Assembly (NCBI RefSeq): GCF_013085345.1
Contig: NZ_JABFAJ010000008.1
Location: 1 to 51,647 of the forward strand
DNA: 51,647 nt
Reading direction: 5' to 3'
Source of the DNA: Isoptericola sediminis
GTDB taxonomy: Bacteria; Actinomycetota; Actinomycetes; Actinomycetales; Cellulomonadaceae
Part shown: positions 44,408 through 51,603 of the stretch, piece after piece
Layout of the letters: every line of letters starts with the position of its first letter
How positions within the stretch are numbered: the stretch's first letter is position 1
Notes under the pieces: generated by a model
What the model saw: the letters and a program-made list of their open reading frames with translations, nothing else
Databases searched by the model: none
What the model was told of the DNA's origin: nothing
Made by a program: the position numbers and the translations under genes

Positions 44408-45154
44408 ATGACGAACACCAAACAGACCACCGCCACCGAGCCGGACCCGTTCATCGACCACGGCATCCGACTTGCCGATGCCGAGGAGCGCGTCAACGAG
44501 CTCCAGGACGTCGTCGACGAGGCTCGCGAGCTGGTCCACGAGGTACGCGGCCGGATCGCAGCCAGCGACCCGAATGTGACCCCTGCTGACCTCGCCGCTG
44601 CTGCCGCCGGGGTCGAGTTCGCGGCACTCCAGCAGTACGGCGCCCTGATGTCGCAGTACAGGCTCAGGAAGTCCGCACCGTTCCGCCCCGTGGTCGCGGA
44701 CTCCGTGGCCGACACCCTGACGTCCGCCCTCGGCTTCCCGGTGAAGCGCGTCGAGAGGGTGCCCGCACCGGCCAAGAAGGGCTCCACACCGGTCGCGTAC
44801 GTCGTCCAGCGAGCGGGCGCCACACGCGGATGGGGTGGCCCGAAGTCCACCCACTCCTCCCTGACCGCCCAGATCGACATCACCCTGCACCGCCATGACC
44901 TGGCCTACGTCAAGGGCCTGGACACCGCCACGGTGACCGAGGTCCTGAACGAGGCTGGCATCTCGACGAGCACCTTCGGCGACTCCGGCGAGACCGACCG
45001 GATCAGTGGGTTGACTGTCTCCGCCAAGTTCCCCCACAACGACGTCAAGTCCTCGATGCTCAAGCCCGACGTGACCCACGCCGACATCCCGACCTATCCG
45101 CGTCTGGTCTTCGAGGTCAACGAGCCCAGCGCGAACAACGCGATGTACCGCTGA
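44408..45154 (+). CDS. Hypothetical element protein with N-terminal coiled coil
   Basis: 248 residues from the ATG at 44408, chosen because AAGGAG lies 9 nt upstream; a GTG at 44369 would add 13 residues. Residues about 20-55 form a likely coiled coil (LADAEERVNELQDVVDEARE, LVHEVRGRI). The middle is Ala-rich (TPADLAAAAAGVEFAALQQY). The C-terminal half is mixed alpha/beta (SLTAQIDITLHRHDLAYVKG, ISGLTVSAKFPHND). No family recognised. Largest gene of the overlapping string. Confidence 0.7.
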   Translation: MTNTKQTTATEPDPFIDHGIRLADAEERVNELQDVVDEARELVHEVRGRIAASDPNVTPADLAAAAAGVEFAALQQYGALMSQYRLRKSAPFRPVVADSVADTLTSALGFPVKRVERVPAPAKKGSTPVAYVVQRAGATRGWGGPKSTHSSLTAQIDITLHRHDLAYVKGLDTATVTEVLNEAGISTSTFGDSGETDRISGLTVSAKFPHNDVKSSMLKPDVTHADIPTYPRLVFEVNEPSANNAMYR

Positions 45155-45173
45155 CGGCTTGCGTTCGCCCTGA

Positions 45174-45189
45174 GCGAACAGACGTTCGA
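45174..45189 (+). promoter_or_regulatory. Candidate LexA/SOS box
   Basis: GCGAACAGACGTTCGA matches the Gram-positive/actinobacterial SOS consensus TCGAAC-N4-GTTCGA with one mismatch in the left half. It lies 80 bp before the DUF2188 gene and near an overlapping GTTCGC/GCGAAC dyad (45163-45179). It suggests DNA-damage control of the DUF2188-HNH genes. Confidence 0.55.
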
Positions 45190-45269
45190 TCGGGAAGATG
45201 AAACACACCCATGTAGTTCTCTGTTGTGATGCGGGCCACACGGGCCTGCTCAACGAGAGGAGACGAGCT

Positions 45270-45503
45270 ATGGCCAAGGGTGATGTGCACACCTCGTGGG
45301 ACGCCGACCGAGAGAAGTGGGTCAACAGGCGCGAGGGCAATGACCGGCCCTCCAGCTCTCACGATCGGGCGGACGACGCGAGCAGCCGAGGACAGGACCT
45401 CGCTCGCAACACCGGCAGCGAGTGGATCAAGCACCGCAAGGACGACGGTCGAATTCACGACCGGAACACCTACGGCAAGGACCCCTATCCGCCGAAGGGC
45501 TGA
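45270..45503 (+). CDS. DUF2188-like protein
   Basis: 77 residues from the ATG at 45270, with GAGAGGAG upstream. It matches the DUF2188 layout: an opening GDVHTSWDADREKWVNRREG, a helix with DLARNTGSEWIKHRKDDGRI, and the diagnostic close NTYGKDPYPPKG. The family is small, cytoplasmic and of unknown function, common on mobile elements. It stands alone behind the SOS-box candidate and is followed by a terminator. Confidence 0.8.
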   Translation: MAKGDVHTSWDADREKWVNRREGNDRPSSSHDRADDASSRGQDLARNTGSEWIKHRKDDGRIHDRNTYGKDPYPPKG

Positions 45504-45519
45504 CGGGTAGCACGGCAAG

Positions 45520-45552
45520 GCCCCACCACCGAGGGGAAGCGAGTGGTGGGGC
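45520..45552 (+). terminator. Hairpin terminator after the DUF2188 gene
   Basis: GCCCCACCAC (45520-45529) pairs perfectly with GTGGTGGGGC (45543-45552) around a 13-nt loop, with AAG/CTT able to extend the stem past one bulge. It is followed by TTCC. A typical actinophage-style terminator 17 bp after the stop. Confidence 0.75.
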
Positions 45553-45595
45553 TTCCGTGTGCCCGCGCCCACGACACGACAGAAAGCGAGCACAC

Positions 45596-46399
45596 ATGCT
45601 CCTGCGAGAGTTCTCACCTGAACAGGCACGACATGCCGAACGTGACCGCGAGGCCGGCTATCTCTGCCTCTGGTGCGGGACACCTCTGCCCGAGGAAGCG
45701 TCCTTCAACCGCACCACCTGCACCCGCGCACACAACAGGGCCCTGTCCCGCTGGCGAACGGGCACCGACTTCACGATCCGCATCGGCACCTGCGAGTCGT
45801 GCGGCTCGACCATCGACCGCTCCGGACAGCGCGGGCGGCTCCCCCGCCACTGCGATGACTGCACCCTGCCCGCCCCCACGACCCGGCCGGGCAGGTGGAA
45901 GTACAAGCCCGGAGACAGGTTCGGCTCCCTCGTACTCCTCGAACGACTGCCTTCCAGCAGGGGCGGCGCCGAGGGCCGGTTCCGATGCGACTGCGGCAAC
46001 CTCCGGACCATGCGCATCAACAACGTCGCCAGCAGCTCTGTCCAGACGTGTACCAGCCCTGCCAGGCACCCCGACCCCCGCCTCGTTGAGGTACCCGCGT
46101 ACGGCACCGTTCATCACCGCCTCGTGGCGGCCCGAGGACGTGCAAGCGAGCACGAGTGCGCCGTCAGCTCCTGCACCCGCTTCGCGAGCGACTGGGCCTA
46201 CCGCCACGGACTCCTCGATCCCCTCGTGCAATCAAACGGAGCGAAGGACGACGGCAAGCCCTACTCCGACGACCCTGACCTCTACATGCCCCTGTGCCGA
46301 CCCCACCACCAGAAGTGGGACAGGGCATGGCTCCGGCAGACCGGTAGCCCCATGGGGATCAGCCTTGCCCACGTCACGGCTCACGAGGCGACGAGCTAG
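45596..46399 (+). CDS. Multi-zinc-finger HNH endonuclease-like protein
   Basis: 267 residues from the ATG at 45596. Three Cys modules precede the HNH: CLWCGTPL...CTRAH, CESCGSTIDRSG...CDDC (about 55-85), and GDRFGSLVLLERLPS...CDCGN with a later Cys. The HNH domain is in the last third: YGTVHHRLVAARGRASEHEC, SDWAYRH, YSDDPDLYMPLCRPHHQKWD. Such proteins recur in actinophage and element genomes. Roles include nicking for packaging or homing; none is proven here. It converges with the integrase, 95 bp apart. Confidence 0.85.
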   Translation: MLLREFSPEQARHAERDREAGYLCLWCGTPLPEEASFNRTTCTRAHNRALSRWRTGTDFTIRIGTCESCGSTIDRSGQRGRLPRHCDDCTLPAPTTRPGRWKYKPGDRFGSLVLLERLPSSRGGAEGRFRCDCGNLRTMRINNVASSSVQTCTSPARHPDPRLVEVPAYGTVHHRLVAARGRASEHECAVSSCTRFASDWAYRHGLLDPLVQSNGAKDDGKPYSDDPDLYMPLCRPHHQKWDRAWLRQTGSPMGISLAHVTAHEATS

Positions 46400-46418
46400 A
46401 ACGACGCCAAGGGTCGTT
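46400..46418 (+). terminator. Weak hairpin after the HNH gene
   Basis: AACGAC (46400-46405) pairs with GTCGTT (46413-46418) around GCCAAGG, directly after the HNH stop and facing the convergent integrase. The stem is only 6 bp. Confidence 0.35.
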
Positions 46419-46494
46419 GCTCAACTCGGGGCCCTGCATGGCGTTGTGAGCGCCGTGGAGACGTTGGTCCGCTGGAGGGGCACGAGGGCAAGGC

Positions 46495-48150
46495 TCAGGC
46501 GCTCTCAGCGGCCTCCACGGTGTGTCTCGCGGCCTCGCGCATCTTGGCCGGTGTCCGAATCTCGACGCGCCCATAGTTGCCGGTGTAGTACTCGCGGCCA
46601 TCGGCCGGTGCCATCTGCTCGAACGACAGGCCACCCAGCGAGCTGGGGTGCAGGATCGCCCTCACCCCAAGGTCGCGCAACGCCGTGTTCTTGTCCTGTG
46701 GCGTAGTCAGCGACTCCCACATCTCCCGGTACGTTCTGCCCGTTGGCGTCTCGTCCCAGCCGCTCGGCTCGCTGGGAAGTTGTTCGAGTGCGTCGAGCCT
46801 CGCTGACAACGCCTTGTGCTGCGCGCGGAAACGGTCGCGTGTCCGAGCAGTCGCGTACAACCCAGCCTGTCGATCGTCTTCGAGCTCGTCGAGGGCCCGA
46901 AGCACGTCGGCAATCTCAGTCGAGTGGTCCACTCCCGGCCGATAGGTCCGCTGCATGACTTCGACGTCGCCAACGGTGCCGAGTAGGGCCTGCTCAACCC
47001 AGCCGTCAAGACGATCGCGGCGGACACTCTTGGTCTCGTACTCGCACCGCGCCCCAGCGATGGCCTTCCGGCCGCACCGGTAGTACCGCTTCCCCCTACC
47101 GCCCGTGTAGGCGTAGAGCGGGGTCCCGCACAGGCAGTACGCGACGCCCAACAGCATCGACCGGTCCGCACGCTTCGCCGCCGCACCTGCCGGCTTCTTC
47201 CGCTCGTCGATCACGGCTTGCAGCTTCTCGAACGTCTCGCGATCGATGACCGGTTCGGCACGCTGCAACGGCAGGCCGTCGTCTCCACGCACGAGCCGAG
47301 TCGTGCGCCTCACCTTGCCGTCGTCGCCCTTGACCTTCTCCCCTACCTCCGTCCAGCCCAGCAACGTATGTGAGCGCAGCATCTTGGTGAGGTTGCCGAC
47401 CCGCCAGAGCGCCCCCTTGGACTCGTTCCCCTCACGGATGCGCTGCGCATCCATCGGTGCGGGGACTCCCTGCTCGTTGAGTGAAGCGCACACCCTGTTG
47501 ACGCTCTCGCCGTCGATCACGCGGGCGACGATGTCCCGCAGGGTTGCAGCCGTGTTCATCCCGTCGTCGTCCACCACGAGCCTGTAGCCCTGCCCGTCAT
47601 CGGCAGGTTCGGCGCGGTAGCCGTACGGCAACCAGCCGCCGCGCCAGCGCCCCTGCCTGACGAGCTCGTTGAAGGAAGCCTTGGCCCGGAACTTGATGGT
47701 CTCCAGTTCCATTTGCCCGAACGACGCAAGGATGTTGAACAGGAACTCACCGATCGGCGTAGTCAGGTCGTAGCCGTCCTCGACGCTGGCGATCTGCTTG
47801 CCATTCTCCTTGCACCACTCGTGGAGCTGGGACGTGTGGAGCGCGCGGCGGCTGATCCGGTCCAGCTTCCAGGAGCAAATGATGTCCCACTCATTCGCCC
47901 GCGACCGGTTCCAAGCGATCTCCTCCTCGGGCTCCGACGCCTCACGCCCCATCGTGGCCGGTAGCCACTGGCCCAGCTCGTCACGCTTCCAGGGGGCAAC
48001 CGCACCGGAGACATCCAGGTCTTCAGCCCATCCGACAACCTCGTGGCCGAGTCGCTGGGCCCACTGCTCGATGGACTCCCGCTGCCTCGCCGGCGAGGTC
48101 GATTCCTCCCGGTCCCTGCTCAGCCGCACAACGCCAAGAACCCTTGCCAC
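46495..48150 (-). CDS. int: Large serine integrase
   Basis: 551 residues from the GTG at 48150, set by AGGGAGGG 7 nt upstream; longer starts run into comM. The resolvase domain (1-150) has GVVRLSRDREES with nucleophile Ser11 and WKLDRISRRALH, a catalytic Arg motif. The recombinase domain (about 165-300) has GGWLPYGYRAEP and NLTKMLRSHTLLG. A zinc ribbon (C339, C341, C359, C369) and a coiled coil (about 400-460, LRALDELEDD, LSARLDALEQL) follow, the layout of phiC31-type integrases. It lies 66 bp inside the right att core and reads in the same direction as comM, so host readthrough may feed it. Confidence 0.95.
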   Translation of the reverse strand: MARVLGVVRLSRDREESTSPARQRESIEQWAQRLGHEVVGWAEDLDVSGAVAPWKRDELGQWLPATMGREASEPEEEIAWNRSRANEWDIICSWKLDRISRRALHTSQLHEWCKENGKQIASVEDGYDLTTPIGEFLFNILASFGQMELETIKFRAKASFNELVRQGRWRGGWLPYGYRAEPADDGQGYRLVVDDDGMNTAATLRDIVARVIDGESVNRVCASLNEQGVPAPMDAQRIREGNESKGALWRVGNLTKMLRSHTLLGWTEVGEKVKGDDGKVRRTTRLVRGDDGLPLQRAEPVIDRETFEKLQAVIDERKKPAGAAAKRADRSMLLGVAYCLCGTPLYAYTGGRGKRYYRCGRKAIAGARCEYETKSVRRDRLDGWVEQALLGTVGDVEVMQRTYRPGVDHSTEIADVLRALDELEDDRQAGLYATARTRDRFRAQHKALSARLDALEQLPSEPSGWDETPTGRTYREMWESLTTPQDKNTALRDLGVRAILHPSSLGGLSFEQMAPADGREYYTGNYGRVEIRTPAKMREAARHTVEAAESA

Positions 48151-48196
48151 GCTCGTACCCTCCCTGTGGGTCCTGTCCATCGATTCAGGACCCATG

Positions 48197-48203
48197 GTGT
48201 CAG
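48197..48203. other. attP arm at the right end
   Basis: GTGTCAG here and CTGACAC at 35551-35557 are exact inverse complements. In the circular form they flank the core 32 bp apart, as serine-integrase attP half-sites usually do. Confidence 0.55.
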
Positions 48204-49147
48204 ACAACTTGACAGGCCTCGTCGAGGAAGAGCACACCCCGATGCGCCCGGGACACGGCTCCCGGGCGGGCCACACCGGCCCCGCCACCGGCGATGGCCG
48301 CGGGCGTGGCCGTGTGGTGCGGGTCCTCGAAGGGCGGACGCCGCACCAGCCCGCCGCCGGGGTCGAACGTGCCGGCCACCGAGTGCACGCCCGTGACCTC
48401 GACGGCCTCCGCCTCGGTGAGGTCGGGCAGGATGCCCGGCAGCCGGGCGGCAAGCATCGTCTTGCCCGCGCCGGGCGGGCCGACCATGGCCAGGTGGTGG
48501 CCGCCGGCCGCGGCGATCTCCAGCGCGGTGCGCGCCTCGACCTGGCCGACGACGTCGGCGAGGTCCTGATCGGCCCTCGGCGGCGCCACCGACCGCACGG
48601 GGACCACGGGCTCGACGGTGCGGTGGTGACGCAGGCGGCCACCGTGGCGGAGCACGACGTCGCCGAGGTGTGCCGCTCCGTGGACGCGCGCCCCGGGGAC
48701 GAGCGCGGCCTCGGCCGCGTCCCCGGCCGCGACGACGACGTCCCGCAGCCCGGCGGCGACGGCGGCCGCGACCGCCGGAAGCACCCCGCGCACGGGCTGG
48801 AGGCGACCGTCCAGCCCCAGCTCGGCCAGGTGCAGCACCCGCGCGACGCGGGCGGCCGGCACCACCCCGTGGCCGGCGAGGACGGCCACCGCGATCGCGA
48901 GGTCGAAGCCGGAGCCCGACTTGCGCAACGAGGCGGGCGAGAGGTTGACGGTGATCTTCCGCTGGGGCCACTCGATGCCGGCCGAGAGCACGGCGGCGCG
49001 GACGCGGTCCCGCGACTCGGCCAGCGCGGTGTCCGGCAGCCCGACGAGCGTGAAACCGGGCAGCGAGCGGGCGAGCTGGGCCTGGACGTCCACGACGTGG
49101 CCCTCCATACCCGTCAGCGCGACCCCCGTGGTCGTCGCGTACCCCAT
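48200..49147 (-). pseudogene. comM: comM 5' fragment (N-terminal part with Walker A and B)
   Basis: 315 codons from the ATG at 49147, overlapping the yraN stop (ATGA). The N-terminal Lon-S5-like domain is seen in VDVQAQLARSLPGFTLVGLP, ESRDRVRAAVLSAGIEWPQR and VNLSPASLRKSGSGFDLAIA. The AAA+ part has GPPGAGKTMLAARLPGILP (Walker A) and ends in HRGVLFLDEA, after which element-encoded CQVV and a stop at 48200 replace PEFSPR. Only about 311 of about 515 codons are host sequence. ComM is the branch-migration helicase of natural transformation in other bacteria. A truncated product with both Walker motifs could still be made. Confidence 0.93.
48216..48226. other. Right attachment-site core
   Basis: GCCTCGTCGAG, identical to 35531-35541. 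To its right is comM (GAAGAGCACACC, antisense of GVLF); to its left is element sequence with the integrase leader. Confidence 0.85.
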
Positions 49148-49503
49148 CAGAGCACCCCTCGCAGGTGCTCCACCTGGGCGGCCCCGGACGGTGGGAGGAG
49201 CACGCCGACGACGTCGACCCGGACCTCGCGCCACCCTCCCGGGTGCGTCCGCAGCCACTCGCCGGTCAGTCGACGGATCCGCCGCAGCTTGTCGGGGGTC
49301 ACGGCCTCCGCGGGATAGCCGTAGCCGGTCCCCCGTCGTGTCTTGACCTCGACGACCACCACGACGCCCTCGTGACGCACGACGAGGTCCAGCTCGCCGC
49401 CGGTCCCCCGCCAGTTGCGGTCGAGGACCTCGTACCCGCGGGCGGTCAGGTAGCGGGCCGCCACCCGTTCGCCGTGCCGTCCGACGGCATCCTTGGCTCG
49501 CAC
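49147..49503 (-). CDS. yraN: UPF0102 (YraN) family endonuclease-like protein
   Basis: 118 residues from a GTG at 49503. The PD-(D/E)xK-like core is GYEVLDRNWRGTGGELDLVVRHEGVVVVVEVKTRRGTGYGYPAEAV (shown here as GELDLVV and VVEVKTR for the acidic residues), followed by KLRRIRRLTGEWL and REVRVDVVGVLL. The family is a Holliday-junction-resolvase-like fold of unclear role. It overlaps comM by ATGA. The order DUF2469-yraN-comM-dprA is usual. Confidence 0.93.
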   Translation of the reverse strand: MRAKDAVGRHGERVAARYLTARGYEVLDRNWRGTGGELDLVVRHEGVVVVVEVKTRRGTGYGYPAEAVTPDKLRRIRRLTGEWLRTHPGGWREVRVDVVGVLLPPSGAAQVEHLRGVL

Positions 49504-49635
49504 GGAACCACCTCCGCGACCGAGCCTGCTCCGCCGCGGGCGGCGAGCCGAGGCGTACCGACCTCAGCTGTGCACAACCGGCCCGAGGGCGTGGCTGTGG
49601 ACGGCCGTGCCCGACGCGATGTCGCGGGGAGGTCC

Positions 49636-49935
49636 CTAGAGCGCGATCTCGGCCTTGGCGAGCTCCTCGACGTTGACGTCCTTGAACGTCACCACCCGGA
49701 CCGACTTCACGAACCGCGCCGACCGGTAGACGTCCCAGACCCAGGCGTCGTTCAGCCGGAGCTCGAAGTACACCTCGCCCGCGGCGGACCGCACCTGCAG
49801 GTCGACCTGGTTGGCGAGGTAGAAGCGTCGTTCGGTCTCCACCACGTACGAGAAGAGACCCACCACGTCCCGGTACTCGCGGTAGAGGGCCAGCTCGGCG
49901 TCGTTCTCGTAGTTCTCGAGGTCCTCAGCGCTCAC
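49636..49935 (-). CDS. DUF2469 family protein
   Basis: 99 residues from a GTG at 49935. It matches the actinobacterial DUF2469 signature: SAEDLENYENDAELALYREY, RDVVGLFSYVVETERRFYLA, YFELRLNDAWVWDVYRSARF, VKSVRVVTFKDVNVEELAK. The function is unknown. It overlaps nothing but begins 8 bp after rnhB, so it belongs to the lepB-rnhB operon. A 131-bp gap without recognisable signals separates it from yraN. Confidence 0.92.
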   Translation of the reverse strand: MSAEDLENYENDAELALYREYRDVVGLFSYVVETERRFYLANQVDLQVRSAAGEVYFELRLNDAWVWDVYRSARFVKSVRVVTFKDVNVEELAKAEIAL

Positions 49936-49942
49936 CGGGTCA

Positions 49943-50758
49943 TCATCCCACCCGGTAGCGCGGGACTGCCTCCTCGGAGGCCGCGGCGGCCTCCAGCGTG
50001 ACGAGGTCCGCCGACACCGGCGGGTCACCCGACCCCTCCCGCTCGAGGGCGGGCGTGTCGTCGAGCACCCGCAGGTTCCACGACCGCCGGTGCTGGGGCG
50101 TCGGCCCCCGGCGTCGCAGCCCGTCCAGGTGCGCGGGGGCCGAGTAGCCCTTGTTCTGCTCCCAGGCGTAGTGGGGGTACTGGGCGGCCAGCCGGCTGAG
50201 CAGGCCGTCCCGCTCGACCTTCGCCAGCACGCTGGCCGCGGCCACCGAGGAGCACTGCAGGTCCGCCTTGACCATGGTCCGTACCCCGGGCTCCGGGGCG
50301 TCGAGCGCGCCGCCGGGGTCGAGGTCGGCGGCCTCGAAGAGATCCGCACCCGGCGGGCTGAGCCAGTCGTGCGACCCGTCGAGGAGGACGACGTCGACGT
50401 CGCCGTGCGTGCGACGGATCTGCGCCAGCGCCCGGCGCCCGGCGAGCCGCAGCGCCGCCACGATGCCGTGCGCGTCGATCTCGGCGGGGCCCGCGTGCCC
50501 CACGGCCCAGGCCACGGCCCACCGGCGCAGCGGGTCGACCATCGCCTCGCGGACCTTCGGGGCGAGCAGCTTGGAGTCGGTCAGCCCGCGCGGCGCGGTC
50601 CGGGTGCCGGCGTCGACCACCACCAGGCCGACGCTGACGGGTCCGGCCAGGGCGCCCCGGCCGACCTCGTCCATGCCGCCGACGAGGCGGGCGCCGTCGG
50701 CCAGCAGTGCTCGCTCGGCGCGCAGCGTCGGACTGCGCCGCCCGGGCCGGGTGGTCAT
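49943..50758 (-). CDS. rnhB: Ribonuclease HII
   Basis: 271 residues from the ATG at 50758, overlapping the lepB stop. RNase HII cuts RNA in RNA-DNA hybrids and at single ribonucleotides. Active-site motifs: GGMDEVGRGALAGPV (Asp-Glu), GLTDSKLLAPK, VLLDGSHDWL (Asp), TMVKADLQCSSVAAASVLAKVERD (Asp) and YPHYAWEQNKGYSAPAHLDGL. A C-terminal extension of about 45 residues is disordered-looking. Normal for actinomycetes. Confidence 0.96.
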   Translation of the reverse strand: MTTRPGRRSPTLRAERALLADGARLVGGMDEVGRGALAGPVSVGLVVVDAGTRTAPRGLTDSKLLAPKVREAMVDPLRRWAVAWAVGHAGPAEIDAHGIVAALRLAGRRALAQIRRTHGDVDVVLLDGSHDWLSPPGADLFEAADLDPGGALDAPEPGVRTMVKADLQCSSVAAASVLAKVERDGLLSRLAAQYPHYAWEQNKGYSAPAHLDGLRRRGPTPQHRRSWNLRVLDDTPALEREGSGDPPVSADLVTLEAAAASEEAVPRYRVG

Positions 50759-51603
50759 GGAGCGGCACCCTCGGGCGCGGGCACGTCGGCGAAGACGTCG
50801 GAGGGGTTGCGCAGCAGGCGGGCGTCCTCGAAGGGCCACATGATGACCCACGCGTTCCCGACCACGTTGTCCAGCGGGACGAACCCGCCACCGGGTTTCC
50901 CGGTGTTGTAGCGGGAGTCCTGCGAGTTCTGCCGGTTGTCGCCCATGACGAACAGCATGTCCGCGGGGACCTCGTGCTCGAAGTCCGTCTGGCTCGGCAC
51001 CGCCCCGGCGGCGAGGTACTCGCCCTCGTCGACGGCGACGCCGTTGACCGTCACGCGGCCCTGGTCGTCGCAGCACGCCACGGTGTCCCCCGGGGTGCCG
51101 ACGACGCGCTTGATGAGGTGGTCCCCCGCGTCCTGCGGGAGCAGCCCGACGAAGGTGGCGGCGTCCCGGACCGCGTTGCCGACCGGGCCGCGGTCCGGCT
51201 CCTCGAAGGGCGGGAGCCAGCCGCCGGGGTCCTGGAAGACGACGATGTCGCCCCGGTTGACGTCCAGCGGACCCGGGACGAGTCGCGAGACCATGACCCG
51301 GTCCCCGACCTGGAGCGTGTCCTCCATCGACGAGCTCGGGATGTAGAAGGCCTGCACGAGGAAGGTCTTGATCAGCCACGACAGCACCAGCGCGGAGACC
51401 ACGATGATGGCGGTCTCGCGCAGCAACCCGAGGCTCCGGCTGCGCGGGGCGTCCCCGGACGCGGCGGCGTGCGCCGGCGGGGTGGCGGCGCGGACGGCGT
51501 CGTCGTCGCCGTGCGGTCGTCCCACGACGTCGTCGGACGGACGGCCCGGGTCCTCGGGTCGGTCCGGCGCGGAGGTCATGGGATCGGAGTCTGCCACGAC
51601 CAC
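50755..51603 (-). CDS. lepB: Type I signal peptidase
   Basis: Up to 282 residues (GTG 51603); a GTG at 51597 or the ATG at 51579 are alternatives, since no start has a strong ribosome site. A long polar cytoplasmic N-terminus (about 55 residues) precedes one TM helix (TAIIVVSALVLSWLIKTFLV). Catalytic Ser is in IPSSSMEDTL and Lys in LIKRVVGTPGD. MGDNRQNSQDSR is the signature-3 region. It removes signal peptides outside the membrane. First gene in the window of the lepB-rnhB-DUF2469-yraN-comM series; its promoter probably lies past the window edge. Confidence 0.95.
   Translation of the reverse strand: MVVADSDPMTSAPDRPEDPGRPSDDVVGRPHGDDDAVRAATPPAHAAASGDAPRSRSLGLLRETAIIVVSALVLSWLIKTFLVQAFYIPSSSMEDTLQVGDRVMVSRLVPGPLDVNRGDIVVFQDPGGWLPPFEEPDRGPVGNAVRDAATFVGLLPQDAGDHLIKRVVGTPGDTVACCDDQGRVTVNGVAVDEGEYLAAGAVPSQTDFEHEVPADMLFVMGDNRQNSQDSRYNTGKPGGGFVPLDNVVGNAWVIMWPFEDARLLRNPSDVFADVPAPEGAAP

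Larger units (their letters stand above)
35531..48226. mobile_element. Integrative element inserted into comM by a large serine integrase
   Basis: About 12.7 kb bounded by an 11-bp direct repeat, GCCTCGTCGAG, at 35531-35541 and 48216-48226. Both copies fall in the comM codons for LDEA of Walker B, and deleting the segment restores a continuous ComM frame. The integrase gene lies just inside the right end. Cargo: a winged-helix gene, a DUF2637 protein, an Eco29kI-like RM cassette with vsr, a HEPN protein, decayed DinD-like and ParB-like genes, several small regulators, DUF2188 and an HNH protein. GC content drops visibly in 37.7-41.5 kb. No replication, conjugation or virion genes are recognised, so it may be mobilisable, satellite-like or degenerate. 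Confidence 0.93.

Noticed and set aside
46495-48642. Integrase starting far upstream within comM
   Set aside because: The extra residues are antisense-frame translations of comM; the GTG at 48150 has an ideal ribosome site and gives the correct N-terminus before Ser11.
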